From the NCBI GenBank assembly GCA_036346225.1, contig JARFIW010000900.1:248001-312000 (forward strand): 64,000 bases of DNA. The letters run 5' to 3'. The DNA comes from Platerodrilus igneus. Taxonomy: Eukaryota; Arthropoda; Insecta; Coleoptera; Lycidae. Shown one piece after another: positions 41,820-51,942 of the stretch. Position 1 is the first letter of the stretch, and every line of letters begins with the position of its first letter. The notes under the pieces were generated by a model. It was not told the origin of the DNA. It did no database searches and saw only the letters and a list, made by a program, of their open reading frames with translations. The position numbers and the translations under genes are program-made.

Positions 41820-43120
41820 ATGTATACGACAATAACGCATTTTGTTAAAGAAGAATTAGAAGCTTTTATGCATAAAATAATAAAACTCAGCCATGAAATA
41901 GCAGTACATATAGCTAATGGACAAATCCTAAAAGCAACTAAGAAGGGTGAACTACAAGTAGAATGCCAAGGTAAGAAGAAGAAAATCGAAGCTCTATTAG
42001 TGCACGAAATTAAACATAATCTACTTTCAGCTAACAAATTAACTTCGAGAGGTTACAAAATGGTGGTTGAACGAAACCACGCGTTAATATGTGGTACGAA
42101 TTTTCAAATTACATGTACAATTGTAAATGGTTTGGACATTCCAAAATTCGATGGGTTCACGAATGAAAGGTGTACTGTGGCAGTAGATGGTAATTTATGG
42201 CATAGAAGACTAAGTCATGTGGGTAAAGTTGCTCTAAAACAACTTGGACTCCCTATTCCAGTTCAAAATTGTAGCACATGTTTAGAGGCCAAAGTCACAT
42301 GGTTACTTTTTATAAAAGTGAAAAATGTTCAACAAAAATTGGAGATTTAATTCATAGTGATATTATGTGGCCCAATTACACCTACAACTAACGATGGCAA
42401 AAAATATTTTCACGTATACTTGGATGATTTTTCTCACTTTTGGTAATAAAGCTATTAAGGAGTAAGAATGAAGCAGAAGACAACTTAAGGGATTATATAA
42501 GAGAAGTAGAAGCCCATCATACAACAAAAATTAAAAGAATAAGATCAGACAATGAAGGTAAATTTAATTCGAATTTTTTAAAAGGTTTTTGTAGAAAGAT
42601 TGGGATAAAGCTAAAACGCATAATGAGCTATAGTCCTCAAATGAATGAAAAATCGAAATGAATGAACTGTACGCTACTATGCATGATAAGAACGAAATTA
42701 GTAGAGTCAAACCTTCCAAAAGCATTATGAGGTGAAGCATTAAAAGCTAGCGCTTAACTTAATCGGACACCCACAACACCTTCAATGATTTGGAATGGAA
42801 GAAATGATATTTTAAAACTGAAAGTTTTTGAATGTAGAGTGTGGGTCAATATCATTCCCGTACACAATAAATTAAGCATAAGAGTTAAACGTGCAATCAT
42901 GATGGGCTACTGTGGTGATGGATATATGTTATGGATACCAAATGAAGAAAGAATAATAAAATCAAGAGCTGTAAGATTTGAAGAAAGAATTATGGAATGC
43001 GTTGATAATAAAGCGGGCAGTAGTACTCTTGGCATAAATGTCGCTAAGGATACAATGATTTCATTAGGCAATAAGAATCATGAAAATGTAGTAGAGCATG
43101 AAATAAATGAAAATCAAAAT
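41820..43120 (+). pseudogene. Copia protease and integrase region
   Basis: 41820-42350: HIANGQILKATKKGELQVEC and LLVHEIKHNLLSANKLTSRG (protease end), then LWHRRLSHVGKVALKQLG and CSTCLEAK, the HHCC zinc domain of the integrase. 42440-42661: IRSDNEGKFNSNFL with a catalytic D and SYSPQMNEKSK, where the catalytic glutamate region QNG-AER is decayed. 42785-43120: FECRVWVNIIP and RAIMMGYCGDGYMLWIPNEE, the C-terminal copia integrase block. The first catalytic D region is missing around 42350-42430. Confidence 0.85.
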
Positions 43121-43159
43121 ATGAGTTCAGATTTAAGTGAAGGCACTGATGCGCAAGAA

Positions 43160-43880
43160 AAGCTATCTAAATTTGGAAGAATTATGAAGAAGCCAACCAA
43201 TCTGAATGACTATGAAATATATGCGGCATACTGTTTATTAGCTGAGTTAGAAGAACCAAAAACGTTTAAAAAAGCAAACAACGACATTAAATGGACGAAA
43301 GCTATTGAAAATGAACTTGATTTTCATAATAAACTGATTACTTGGGCAGAGGTTAAATTACCTATTGGCTGTATGCCGATTTCAAGAACCGTATGAAAAA
43401 GGTATGGAGTTCAATTATTGTGTAGAATGTCTACAATTAGAATTTTACTGCCGGTGTCAGTTCAGAAAAACTGAGAATTGAAACAAATTGATGTATCTAC
43501 TGCGTTTCTAAATAGTAGACTTGCAAAAGGTTTTTACACTATATCCTCCAGAAGGTCTACAAACAAAAGAAGAAACTTAAATTAAATCGAGCCAAAGCTT
43601 GGAACAATAAATTCACTGAAGTCATGTTAAGTTTTAGATTTAAAAGGTCAAAATATGATTTTTGCCTATATAGTAAGAAAAATGTTTACTTAGTACTGTT
43701 TGTAGACTGGTTGTAGACTGATAACTGATCAAAATCAAGAAATTTCAAAACTGCTAAAAGACCTGCACACTGAATTAAATGTTAAAGTTATTCAGAATGT
43801 AACTTCATTTCTGGGAATGGAAATCAAAAGAATTAAAACATGTCGGAAAGTAGTACAACCATACATTATTAGCAGACTAC
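43160..43880 (+). pseudogene. Copia reverse transcriptase remnant
   Basis: FKKANNDIKWTKAIENELDF, NKLITWAEVKLPIGCMPI, then in changed frames QIDVSTAFLNSRLAKG and VYLVLFVDW, where the catalytic YVDD second aspartate region is destroyed. SFLGMEIKRI follows. Multiple stops; a decayed polymerase. Confidence 0.8.
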
Positions 43881-43924
43881 TTGATGAATATAATATGTAA
43901 GAATGTAAAGAAATTGCAACACCA

Positions 43925-44660
43925 ATGGAAGTTGATTTTTCTATAAATGAAGCACCAGTAAATAAGCAAGTTTCCTATTGTCATCTGATATATAGTTTGA
44001 TGTATATAGCAACTACAACTAGACCAAATTTATCATTATCAGTTTCATACTTAAGCAGGTATTTAGATAATCCGACTGATCAAGCATGGAAAGCTAGCAA
44101 ACGAGTACTTCGATATCTAAGTAGTACTAAAAGTATGGGTTTGTACTTTAAAATTGGAGACAATAAGTTGGAAGGCTATAGCAATACTGATTGAGCTGGA
44201 GATAAACAAACACGAAAAAGTATAAGTGGTTTTATATGCTCTCATGCAGGTAATCCTGTGGCGTGGCATTCAAAGAAACAAAATTGTGTTGTACTATCCT
44301 CAATGGAAGCAGAGTACATATCTGCCAGCGCTGTAGCCTAAGAAACCATGAATTTGAAAGGTCTACTTACAAGTTCCGTACTGGAATTTATTCTGGTCTC
44401 AAAGTAAACAATGTTAGTGCAATCTCAATGATTCATAGTTTTGAAAACTTGAAACGAGGAAAACATATTGATATTTGTTATCATTTTATTAAAAATTTGT
44501 GTAATAAACAGGAATTTGTTATTGAATACGTTAATAAAGAAAACAATGTTTCTGATCTGTTAATCAAGCCTTTGGGCAGACAAAAGTTTGTTAAGTTTAG
44601 AGATATTTTGTTATTTAAAGATTGGGATTATTTTTTTGCGATTTCATTTTGTTTTGTAAA
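43925..44660 (+). pseudogene. Copia RNase H region
   Basis: YCHLIYSLMYIATTTRPNLS, SYLSRYLDNPTDQAWKASKR and VLRYLSSTKSMGLYFK lead into the RNase H motifs YSNTD-stop-AGD, RKSISGFICSHAGNPVAWHS and SSMEAEYISASAVA, followed by GKHIDICYHFIKNL and NNVSDLLIKPLGRQKFVKFR at the C-terminus. Broken by two stops. Directly followed by the polypurine tract and 3' LTR. Confidence 0.9.
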
Positions 44661-44679
44661 ATTTTTTATTGAGGAGGTG

Positions 44680-44874
44680 TGTTAAGAAATGTAATCAAGT
44701 ATACAGGTATATATTAAGCAAAGTAATCAAGTAAGGTGTGAATTTGAAATAACTTATTGAAATAACTTACTGTCATAACAAAACGCACAATCAATAAAAA
44801 AAAATTCCAATAAAACTTATTTATTATTAAATGAAAACTGTGTCTAAATATAATATTGCAGTCAAACTTTAAAA
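44680..44874 (+). repeat. Copia 3' LTR, 195 bp
   Basis: Starts TGTTAAGAAATGTAATCAAG after the polypurine tract and ends gtcaaactttaaaa. It lacks the about 314-bp middle segment of the 5' LTR; the junction is near aggtatat at about 44708. Confidence 0.85.
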
Positions 44875-44876
44875 TT

Positions 44877-45935
44877 TATGAAATCCCATAAATTTGAAAG
44901 TTCTGATGTGTATACAAGTTTATATCGTGCTGGTATGTATATTAATTTTCAATATTTTATAATAGGATCTATAATTATTACAGCAAACTCGAGGGCTAAT
45001 ATGTCAACAAGAAAGCATATATTGATTTTTTTATGGTTTGCTGGTCTCCGGACAGCATGTTCCACAGATGTTCCGGACGGATTTAATGTATGTCTAAGTA
45101 CATTATACGATGTGTTGAATCGGGTGATATAATTTTTAAATACCTTAGCATCAGAGGTAATCAAACTACCTTTCAATGCAGAGAAGTGCCGTCTGTCGAA
45201 CATTTTATGAAAAAAAAACAGGTTTTCTTGTTGTTGATTAGTACAGTATACAGCTGGGTATGCAATTTTGACATAAAGTATTATTTTATGTAGGTTTAAT
45301 TGATGGAACACATAAAAATTGATAAACCAGAAGAGCGACCAATTGATTATTTCAACAGAAAAGATTATCAATAAGCAGCTATCGTTATTAAATATTTGCA
45401 TTGGTTTTCCTGGATCTGTCCAATTACGCTCTTATATTCAGGAACTCAAATTTTGCAACTATTTGTATGGTTGAACTGTGTGAGGATCTGTTACATTTTT
45501 CTGATTTATATCATTTTTAAATCATGTGTTGTAGATGAATTTATATAAGGGGACAGTGTGTATCCGTTATTATCTTCACTATTAAGTCCATATAGAGACA
45601 TTGGACACTTGACAGGTCCTCAAAGCACTACAACTCCAAATTAAGTTTCAATCAGGTATCAATAGAACACTGTTTTTGAGTGTTTAAACAGCGATTTCGG
45701 CAGTTATACCGCTTAAAACTAAAAAGCCCCAAACGGATGTTACTTCATTCGAGCATGTTGTGTTTTACATTATTTGACTCGGAGGGATAGGCTTCAATTT
45801 GATGATGAACGTCCAGAGAATGATGAACAACCTGCTATTATAAATTACTCAGGTGATGCAGCTGTTGCAACAGATGTGGGTATAAGGGAAGGGATATGCC
45901 ACCAGCTATTTGTAAAAACACAAAGCTAGATAATA
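44877..45935 (+). pseudogene. PIF/Harbinger transposase, main part
   Basis: Beyond the copia insertion the plus strand carries a DDE_Tnp_4 type transposase: STRKHILIFLWFAGLRTACS, LSTLYDVLNRVI, ASEVIKLPFNAEKC, IDGTHIKIDKPEERP-like in a shifted frame (about 45300, catalytic D region), ICIGFPGSVQL, GDSVYPLLSSLLSPYRDIGH in a shifted frame (second D), HLTGPQSTTTPN, and FIRACCVLHYLTRRD near 45755. At least five frameshifts or stops exist. In intact Harbinger elements the enzyme works with a Myb/SANT protein; one lies convergently downstream. Confidence 0.8.
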
Positions 45936-46141
45936 AATTTGTATTAATGTAACTTAAATTTACAAATAAAAGTTGTACATAAAAATACTTTTTATCTACT
46001 TCATATGAGTTTTGATTTCAATGTGGAAATTGAACACTTTATTACCTAACAATATTTTTAATTAACTATTGAGCCTCACTTCAATACATTCCTAATTATG
46101 AGTAGATTTATTTAAAAAAATGAGAAAAATGAAAAGAGCAA

Positions 46142-47010
46142 TTATATATTATAGAGTCTTTTCTGATAGTTTTTGCAAAGGAGAATTTTTTCCTTTGTGG
46201 CTTCTAAGTTCTTCTGTCTTTGTCTCTGCTCTTCTAGTGCCATTTTTCTTTTATTTTTATCTATCATAACTTGTTTAACTTCTCGCAATTTGCTTATAAT
46301 AGTAGATTTTCTCACATGCTTTTTTGACGGACCTTCATTGCCACAAAACATTTCCGACTGTGTTTTGCAAGATACCTTGGCCATATCAAACTAAAATCCA
46401 TTAAACTGAGTAATTTATAAAATTTAAAATACCATTTTCACAACTACTAATCATTAGCTCACCTTTTTATACAGCAACTAAGTTGAGACTCTATAACAAC
46501 TTCTGTATTTAACTAGAAATCAGTTGTGTGATCATTTGCATTTAAAAATACACACAGGCTGTATGCTGTAACGTTTTTCAAAAACCTGTCCGAGCTCCCT
46601 AAAATGATTAAGAATTGTAATTTTGCATTGAAATAGGAATTGATATATACTTTTGATACGCACATGATTTTCGTGCTCTACCAGTTTTTTATTTATTTTT
46701 CTTGGCTAGTTTATACGACATCTCCGGGGTTTTGTACCGATATTCAATTTGTATCCCTGTAAAATTATAATTAAATTTTGAAAAATACAACTGAATGGTT
46801 AACCACTTTCTTTTTAGTGTTTTCATTTTTCCACACTACAAGTGGTTTATATTTCTTATACAATTGGATTAATAATTTGGTACTAACATATGACCAGTTA
46901 GATTCTTCTAAGAATGTACAGTCTTCATTGGAATTGTGCAAATACTCATTGCCGAGTTGAGATTCAAATGTATCTCCGGCTTCTGTGTCTTTGAGACCTT
47001 TTTTAAATAT
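46142..47010 (-). pseudogene. Harbinger Myb/SANT-like partner protein
   Basis: On the minus strand, about 46990-46830 reads EAGDTFESQLGNEYLHNSNE and SNWSYVSTKLLIQLYKKYKP, a trihelix/Myb-SANT start. After an intron-like acceptor (ttttacag at about 46755) comes IQIEYRYKTPEMSYKLAKK, stop, KTGRARKSCAY. The last open frame (46384-46142) is MAKVSCKTQSEMFCGNEGPS, REVKQVMIDKNKRKMALEEQ and a lysine-rich coiled coil. Such proteins carry the Harbinger transposase to the nucleus and the DNA ends. Convergent with the transposase; decayed. The split into exons is inferred. Confidence 0.6.
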
Positions 47011-47522
47011 CAGTTAAATTATTTTCTTGAGTGTATTCAATAACTGGTTATGTTTATTTTCAATTACTGTACTTGGTACTTTTAAAAATGATCCATTCTC
47101 TTCTGTATAATACATTAAAATTTTTAACTAATGAAATTAATATGCAAAATTAACCCACCTAGGCAAAATACAAAACGACAGTCCTGTACAAACAATTCTC
47201 CATCAGATTTATATAAAGCCCATCACCCTTTTGTACTGCGAGATTTGTCGGACATTTCTTTGTTTTTTGTGTTTCACGTAATTTCTTATTTTACCAATAC
47301 AAGAGTCGATTTGTTGTTGATATTTGTTGATATTTGTTTGCTACGCTTACAGACTGAATGATCATTAACTGGTTCTGCATTATTTGCACTAGTTACACTT
47401 CTTTAAGAGTAGGTGTAGAAATTGCAGTTTGGTGTGAAAAGTAAAGACAAACAAACAAAATTAATGTACACTGTGTCAAATTTAAATCACAAACGAACAC
47501 CATTGCAAGATAGTTCAACTTA
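47011..47522. other. Non-coding stretch between Harbinger remnant and gypsy element D
   Basis: No gene recognised. A cacaaacgaacaccattgcaag / gacaaacgaacacacc pair at about 47490-47540 shares acaaacgaacacc, which could mark a duplication at the junction. The terminal inverted repeats of the Harbinger element were not found here or near 40000. Confidence 0.35.
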
Positions 47523-47837
47523 GTGAAGACAAACGAACACACCTTTATATTTAATAATTCTTATAAAAATTTAGCTAAACCTAAATTGGGACTTACTAAT
47601 AAAGTTGTTCTCAAAATCGATACAGGTCATGCTCAGCCTATAAAACCTCATTTTCCTTTATCTTTCGCCATGCAAATTATTGCAAATAGAGGATTGCATA
47701 AAATGCCAGAAGCTGGTTTTATATTAGTCCTTCCAGTTCACCTTATAGTTTTCCGACATAAAAAAGATATTCAGGAAACGGTACAGAAGACACCACCATA
47801 TCGAGATAAAAAATCAAATGTTAGTATTTTTATGGTA
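47523..47837 (+). pseudogene. Gypsy element D, start of reverse transcriptase
   Basis: The frame contains LGLTNKVVLKIDTGHAQPIK, PLSFAMQIIANRGLHKMPEA and GFI, matching the block just before RT motif 1 of K02A2.6-like gypsy elements (L--T--V-HKIDTGDA-PI, then E--KML--GVI). The following residues do not match an RT, and the sequence meets a LINE C 3' end at 47838. Confidence 0.65.
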
Positions 47838-48690
47838 TATGGCCATCATCATTAGGTCTTCAGTCCTGGAACTGGTTAGACACGTACCCTCATTGATTTT
47901 TATTCCAAGCTAACCTACACATTTCCCTGAAATTTCTAGTCTGCATCTTTCACTAACTGCATGCAATAGTTTGATCTAGGCCTACATCTACCTCTGCTTG
48001 TAATATATCCCTCACTATTCCCCAAAATGTCTTAGAACGTATCTTGCCCTTCTATTTCTCCTATTTTTCATGTTTTCCACATATATCCTTATTCCTCTAC
48101 TATTTCTATAACCTCTTTGTTATTAACTTTGCCTGTCCATGCTATCATCGTCATACAACTAAAGTGCAACATTCCAAAAGATTTCTACTGTTTCTCTGTC
48201 TGCTTCTCCTACTGCCCCTATTTCATAGACGTACTATGCTGTTCTCCTAACATATGCTTTCAACAATTCTCTCCTTGTTTCTATGTTCGTTGTATTTGAA
48301 CATTGCCACTCCTCTTTTTTGTTAGATGCAGTTTGGTTCCCCTTCTATTATTTACATATTTATACCATATTTCCCCAATATTCAGTGGTATGTGAAGGAG
48401 ATTAAGCAGCCAGCGGCCACCAAAATCCCCGAGCACTTGAACCTTTGCCGAATTAATAGTTTTCCAATATATCCTTTCGCACAATCAATATTAGTTTGCA
48501 TAAAAATACGCCCTCGGATGAGAGGTAAAATGGAGGTCCCATGTGTGAGTGTTGCCACGCACATTAAAGATCCCTACCTTGCTTGTAATAGCAAGGGTTT
48601 GGCAAAATTCAAAATTTCCAGGTAAAAAAAAACTCGCCTTCCTGGCCAATGTAGTACATTCAGGTGGAGCATTGAAAAATCAAATATAAG
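47838..48690. repeat. LINE C 3' end joined to a truncated SINE (copy 3)
   Basis: 47838-48498 repeats the LINE C 3' region (catcattaggtcttcagtcc to cctttcgcacaatcaatatt), minus orientation. From 48499 to about 48688 the SINE body follows on the plus strand (ccctcggatgagaggtaaaa to ggagcattgaaaaatcaaat) without its tRNA head. Which inserted into which is unclear; no TSD was recognised for the SINE piece. Confidence 0.75.
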
Positions 48691-49452
48691 GTATTTAATC
48701 ATAATTGATTATTATTCCAAATTTGTTGAAATATTTCCTTTAACAAATCTCACAGAAATTGCTGTAATTTCTAAACTCAATGAAGTATTTGCACGTTTCG
48801 GAATTCCAGAGGTTGTCAGATCAGGTTATGATATTCAGTTTAAATTTCAATTTTTTGAATTTGTAAAAGTTTATGAAGTGAAACACGTCCAAAGTAGTCT
48901 CTACTACCCACAATAAAATGGGTACATAGAAACAGTCATCAAAACTGCAAAGAACTTAGAAAGAGAATTTACGATATTCATTTATCATTATTAGCATATT
49001 GTACTACACCATTAGAGTTCAATTATAGTCTTGAAGAGTTGCTTTTGTGACGCAAATTACAAACTATTCTACCAGTACTTCCTAGTAAATTATTAGAAAT
49101 AGTTGATACTTCGAAATACCCTAAAATAGAGAAAGGGCGAAAGGAAGTACATAGAAAAAACTATAATAAGCAACAAAATGTCAAAGATCTGGCAGAGTTG
49201 AAAACGAACGATTCTGTTTGGGTCACTGATATTCATGCTTGCAATAAGGTTTTGGAAATGTGTGATGAACCTTATTCCAATATAATTAAAACTTTAACTA
49301 AGGGTGTTTATCGTAGAAATAGATTGCATCTTGTGTCTACCCCGTATTACAATATTCGAGAATTTCAACCAGCATTGTTCATTAAGCCAAAGTTACATGT
49401 AGATAGAAATAGTACTACAAACAAATCAGGCATACAATTAATCGACCAATAA
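48690..49452 (+). pseudogene. Gypsy element D integrase
   Basis: Frames read YLIIIDYYSKFVEIFPLTNL (first catalytic D in IDYYSKF), FARFGIPEVVRSGYDIQFKF (second D position, SDGG mutated to SGYD), HVQSSLYYPQ, stop, NGYIETVIKTAKNL (catalytic E in YIETVIKT), then PVLPSKLL-like sequence and TNDSVWVTDIHACNKVLEMC with TLTKGVYRRNRLHLV at the C-terminus (49198-49452). The protein runs into MULE 2 at 49446 and continues after it. Confidence 0.8.
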
Positions 49453-51656
49453 ATTTAGTAAATGCTGCCAATTAATTTAATTATTTCCACCATTAGTGCA
49501 TATCCCAAAAAAAAAGTTGTTTTTTTGCCAATAAATATAGTAATAGCTCCAATATAATTAGTAATTGATAAAAATGGTTTAATTGTGTTAATTTACCACA
49601 AAATTGAAGTCATAGGTTAAGAAAAAATCACAAAAGAATAATCACAACAACAAAAATCAAGTAAATATCCCAAGATTCACTGTAAAGACAGGGCATTGCC
49701 TACTTTTGCAGGCCTTCCGGGACCTCTTTTTGCGTTTAGTGAGATAGCCTTAGCCTCCATTGGAGGTGAGTAATCAGAGTTGATTATAGCAATGCAAACT
49801 AAATGTTTGCACACGTAGGACTTGTAAAACTTAGGGCAACTACAGTGCGATTCTTTGAGCCATTCTCCACCACTGTTATATGTGACAATCCATATGCGGT
49901 CTAGGTGACCTTTGATGAATGTGTCAAAGGAACGATAGCGCAGCTGCTTGGTGTTTGCAAGAAACTTATTCAGTTCGGTATCTGTAATGGCTTTTCGATT
50001 GGTGGTAGTAGAGAGATTAGATGGAAAAAAGTAGTAAATAGTTTGCCGATGTTGTTTTTGCTGAACATGTTTCATGTAAAGTTGTGAATATTGCCATGCG
50101 TTTGTTGATAGCTTTATATTGATCGGAAGAACCTCTGTAAAGGCCACCGAATGACCGTACACCAAATTCCTTTGGTTGGACCAACTTTTGAGCAATTTGC
50201 CAACCATGCCAACAAACTTGGCAAGAGGAAGCTTGCGTCGGTCCGTGCCTCTAGGCCCCTTCAAGTGTCGGTTTGTCGCTTCTAAGTGGTTATTTGTTTT
50301 TGGGTAACCGACAGCATAACCTTCATACCAGGTATTCCGCTCCTCCACGTAGTTTGCGTAAAAGTAGTTCGAAAATTGATGGATTTCTTGATTTTCGGTT
50401 TCATTTTTCCATTTATCAACAAACAATTTTGAACCAAATGAAAATTCTTTTTCTGATCGGCACCGTTGCAAATCTTGAATATCCTTTATCACCTCCTTTG
50501 TCTTGGGATAGGTAAGAGATTTTGAGTGTTCTTTTACATTTTTCATAACGTGAAAAAAGCACATAATACGTTTGAAATCATGTCCAAACACAGCAGCAAA
50601 ACCATTTGTGATTGCAGGGGCACAGTCGCCAAGTAGAACGGTTGGATTAAATTGAAGGTTTGCTTTCTTTAAAGTAGAAAAAGCAAATTCGTAGTCTGCT
50701 GAGGCCTCATTGGTAACTAAGGCCATCCCAAATGGGTGGAAAATCTTTTGCTTATCAACACTTCCAACCACAATTGCAGGCCACTCTTCCAAGTTCAACT
50801 TGTATGTAGCGTCGATAGCTACAAGGTCGGTAAATTGCATTAACGAAAGTAGCCGTTTGGTAGACCACCAGATGCCCACCTTCCGAGTAGAGTAGTCAAT
50901 GTTATAAGCCACCACATACAGTTCGTCATCATCCTCTGGGATAGGTATCATTGGCTGAATGTAGGCTTCAAGCTCACCAAGTGTAGTGATTTGCTTGTCC
51001 AGTGCTGCCCGATAAAGTTTCAGATGATTAGTAAGTTGGAAATAGTCAGGTGGATTAATATTCTAAAATGATTAAAAAATTATCACTAGCACGAATATTC
51101 TTACTGTTAATAAATACCTGGTCAATTAAAGAGTCGATTATTTGTTGTGGTTTATCGACACCCATATCGTGCAGAGTGTGAATTACCTCTTTTACCTCTT
51201 CAGGTATGCCACGTGGATCTTTTGCTTTATGGCTATGAGGTAGATCAGTTTTGAACACCAAGCAAACATCATCATCATCATCCGGACAAGAGATGTAGGC
51301 ACGAAAATCGTATTGTTTGTCAGTATTACATAAGAAGTAATACTTCTCGCCGCGAGACATCTTGGCACGTTTATGACCGTTGCTGCCATGGTAGCCAATT
51401 CCACCAAAAGTCTTGATAAACTCAATAGCACTATCATAATTTTCAAAAGACTTGATGAACTTGTACGAACAGTTTTTTGCCCTCCTTTTCTTCTGATTAA
51501 AAAACAAATTTTTTACTGGAATAAATACTAGATTATTTGCATAAATACAATTTTGATAACATTACTAATTATTTGGGGAAAAATTTCAATTTACTTGGGA
51601 AAAGTACTAATGGGAAAATAATTAAATTTATTGTTATGATTTACTAAATTTATTGA
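49446..51656 (-). mobile_element. MULE 2 with open transposase gene
   Basis: The ends are inverted repeats of about 62 bp: left caataaatttagtaaatgct (from about 49448) and right, on the minus strand, caataaatttagtaaatcat (from about 51656), also sharing aatttaattattt and cattagt. The element interrupts gypsy element D between GIQLIDQ and PKTLLSANQGDIEDIK. A clear 8-9 bp duplication was not found. Total about 2.2 kb, one gene. Confidence 0.8.
49677..51507 (-). CDS. MULE 2 transposase, two exons, 591 codons open
   Basis: Exon 1 51507-51118, intron 51117-51063 (55 bp, GTATTT...TTTTAG), exon 2 51062-49677; the join is in phase. Exon 1 has SFENYDSAIEFIKTFGGIGY and a FLYWCH/FAR1-like region with YYFLCNTDKQYDFRAYISC. 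Exon 2: LVAIDATYKLNLEEWP (first catalytic D), TVLLGDCAPAITNGFAAVF (second D), RIMCFFHVMKNVKEH, YPKTNNHLEATNRHLKG (catalytic E), SWIM finger CSCPKFYKSYVCKHLVC, and a closing AT-hook KRGPGRPAK. No stop or frameshift was seen. The exact start is uncertain: no ATG occurs in exon 1's open frame near 51507 (the codon there is TTG), so a 5' exon or acceptor near 51516 is possible. Active transposase or domesticated gene; the terminal repeats favour a transposon. Confidence 0.85.
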
Positions 51657-51942
51657 GCCCAAAACCTTATTGTCAGCAAATCAAGGGGATATAGAGGATA
51701 TAAAAAATAGTCCAGTGCGATCTCAAGTAAAACTAACTCCAGAACAAATAACCACGGATGTGGTAGAACCTGAAAAGATTATGATCCTATTCCTAGTTTT
51801 GCCATAAGTAATAATGTAAGCAATCCTAGAATAAATCGTCCAAGCAGGCCCTGTTGTGTATGCAACAAACCTACTTGAATGACGAATTATAAAATGTTAT
51901 GTTGTTGCTTTTGTAAAAAGTGGAGCAATGTTGATTTTTAGA
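51657..51942 (+). pseudogene. Gypsy element D, C-terminal pol tail
   Basis: Directly after MULE 2: PKTLLSANQGDIEDIKNSPV, RSQVKLTPEQITTDVVEPEK, then in another frame RPSRPCCVCNKPT, stop, MTNYKMLCCCFCKKWSNVDF. The cysteine-rich end suggests a small zinc-binding tail. It continues the frame cut at 49446. The TAG at about 51940 ends the readable coding sequence. Confidence 0.6.

Larger units (their letters stand above)
40396..44874 (+). mobile_element. Ty1/copia element inserted in the Harbinger element
   Basis: LTRs lie at 40396-40904 and 44680-44874, both starting TGTTAAGAAATGTAATCAAG. A primer-binding site ggttatgggcac (half initiator-tRNA type, as in Drosophila copia) starts at 40905 and a polypurine tract attgaggaggtg ends at 44679. 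Flanking 5-mers TTCAT (40391-40395) and TTTAT (44875-44879) look like a 5-bp duplication with one change. Coding order gag, protease, integrase, RT, RNase H is typical of copia. All frames are broken. Confidence 0.9.
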
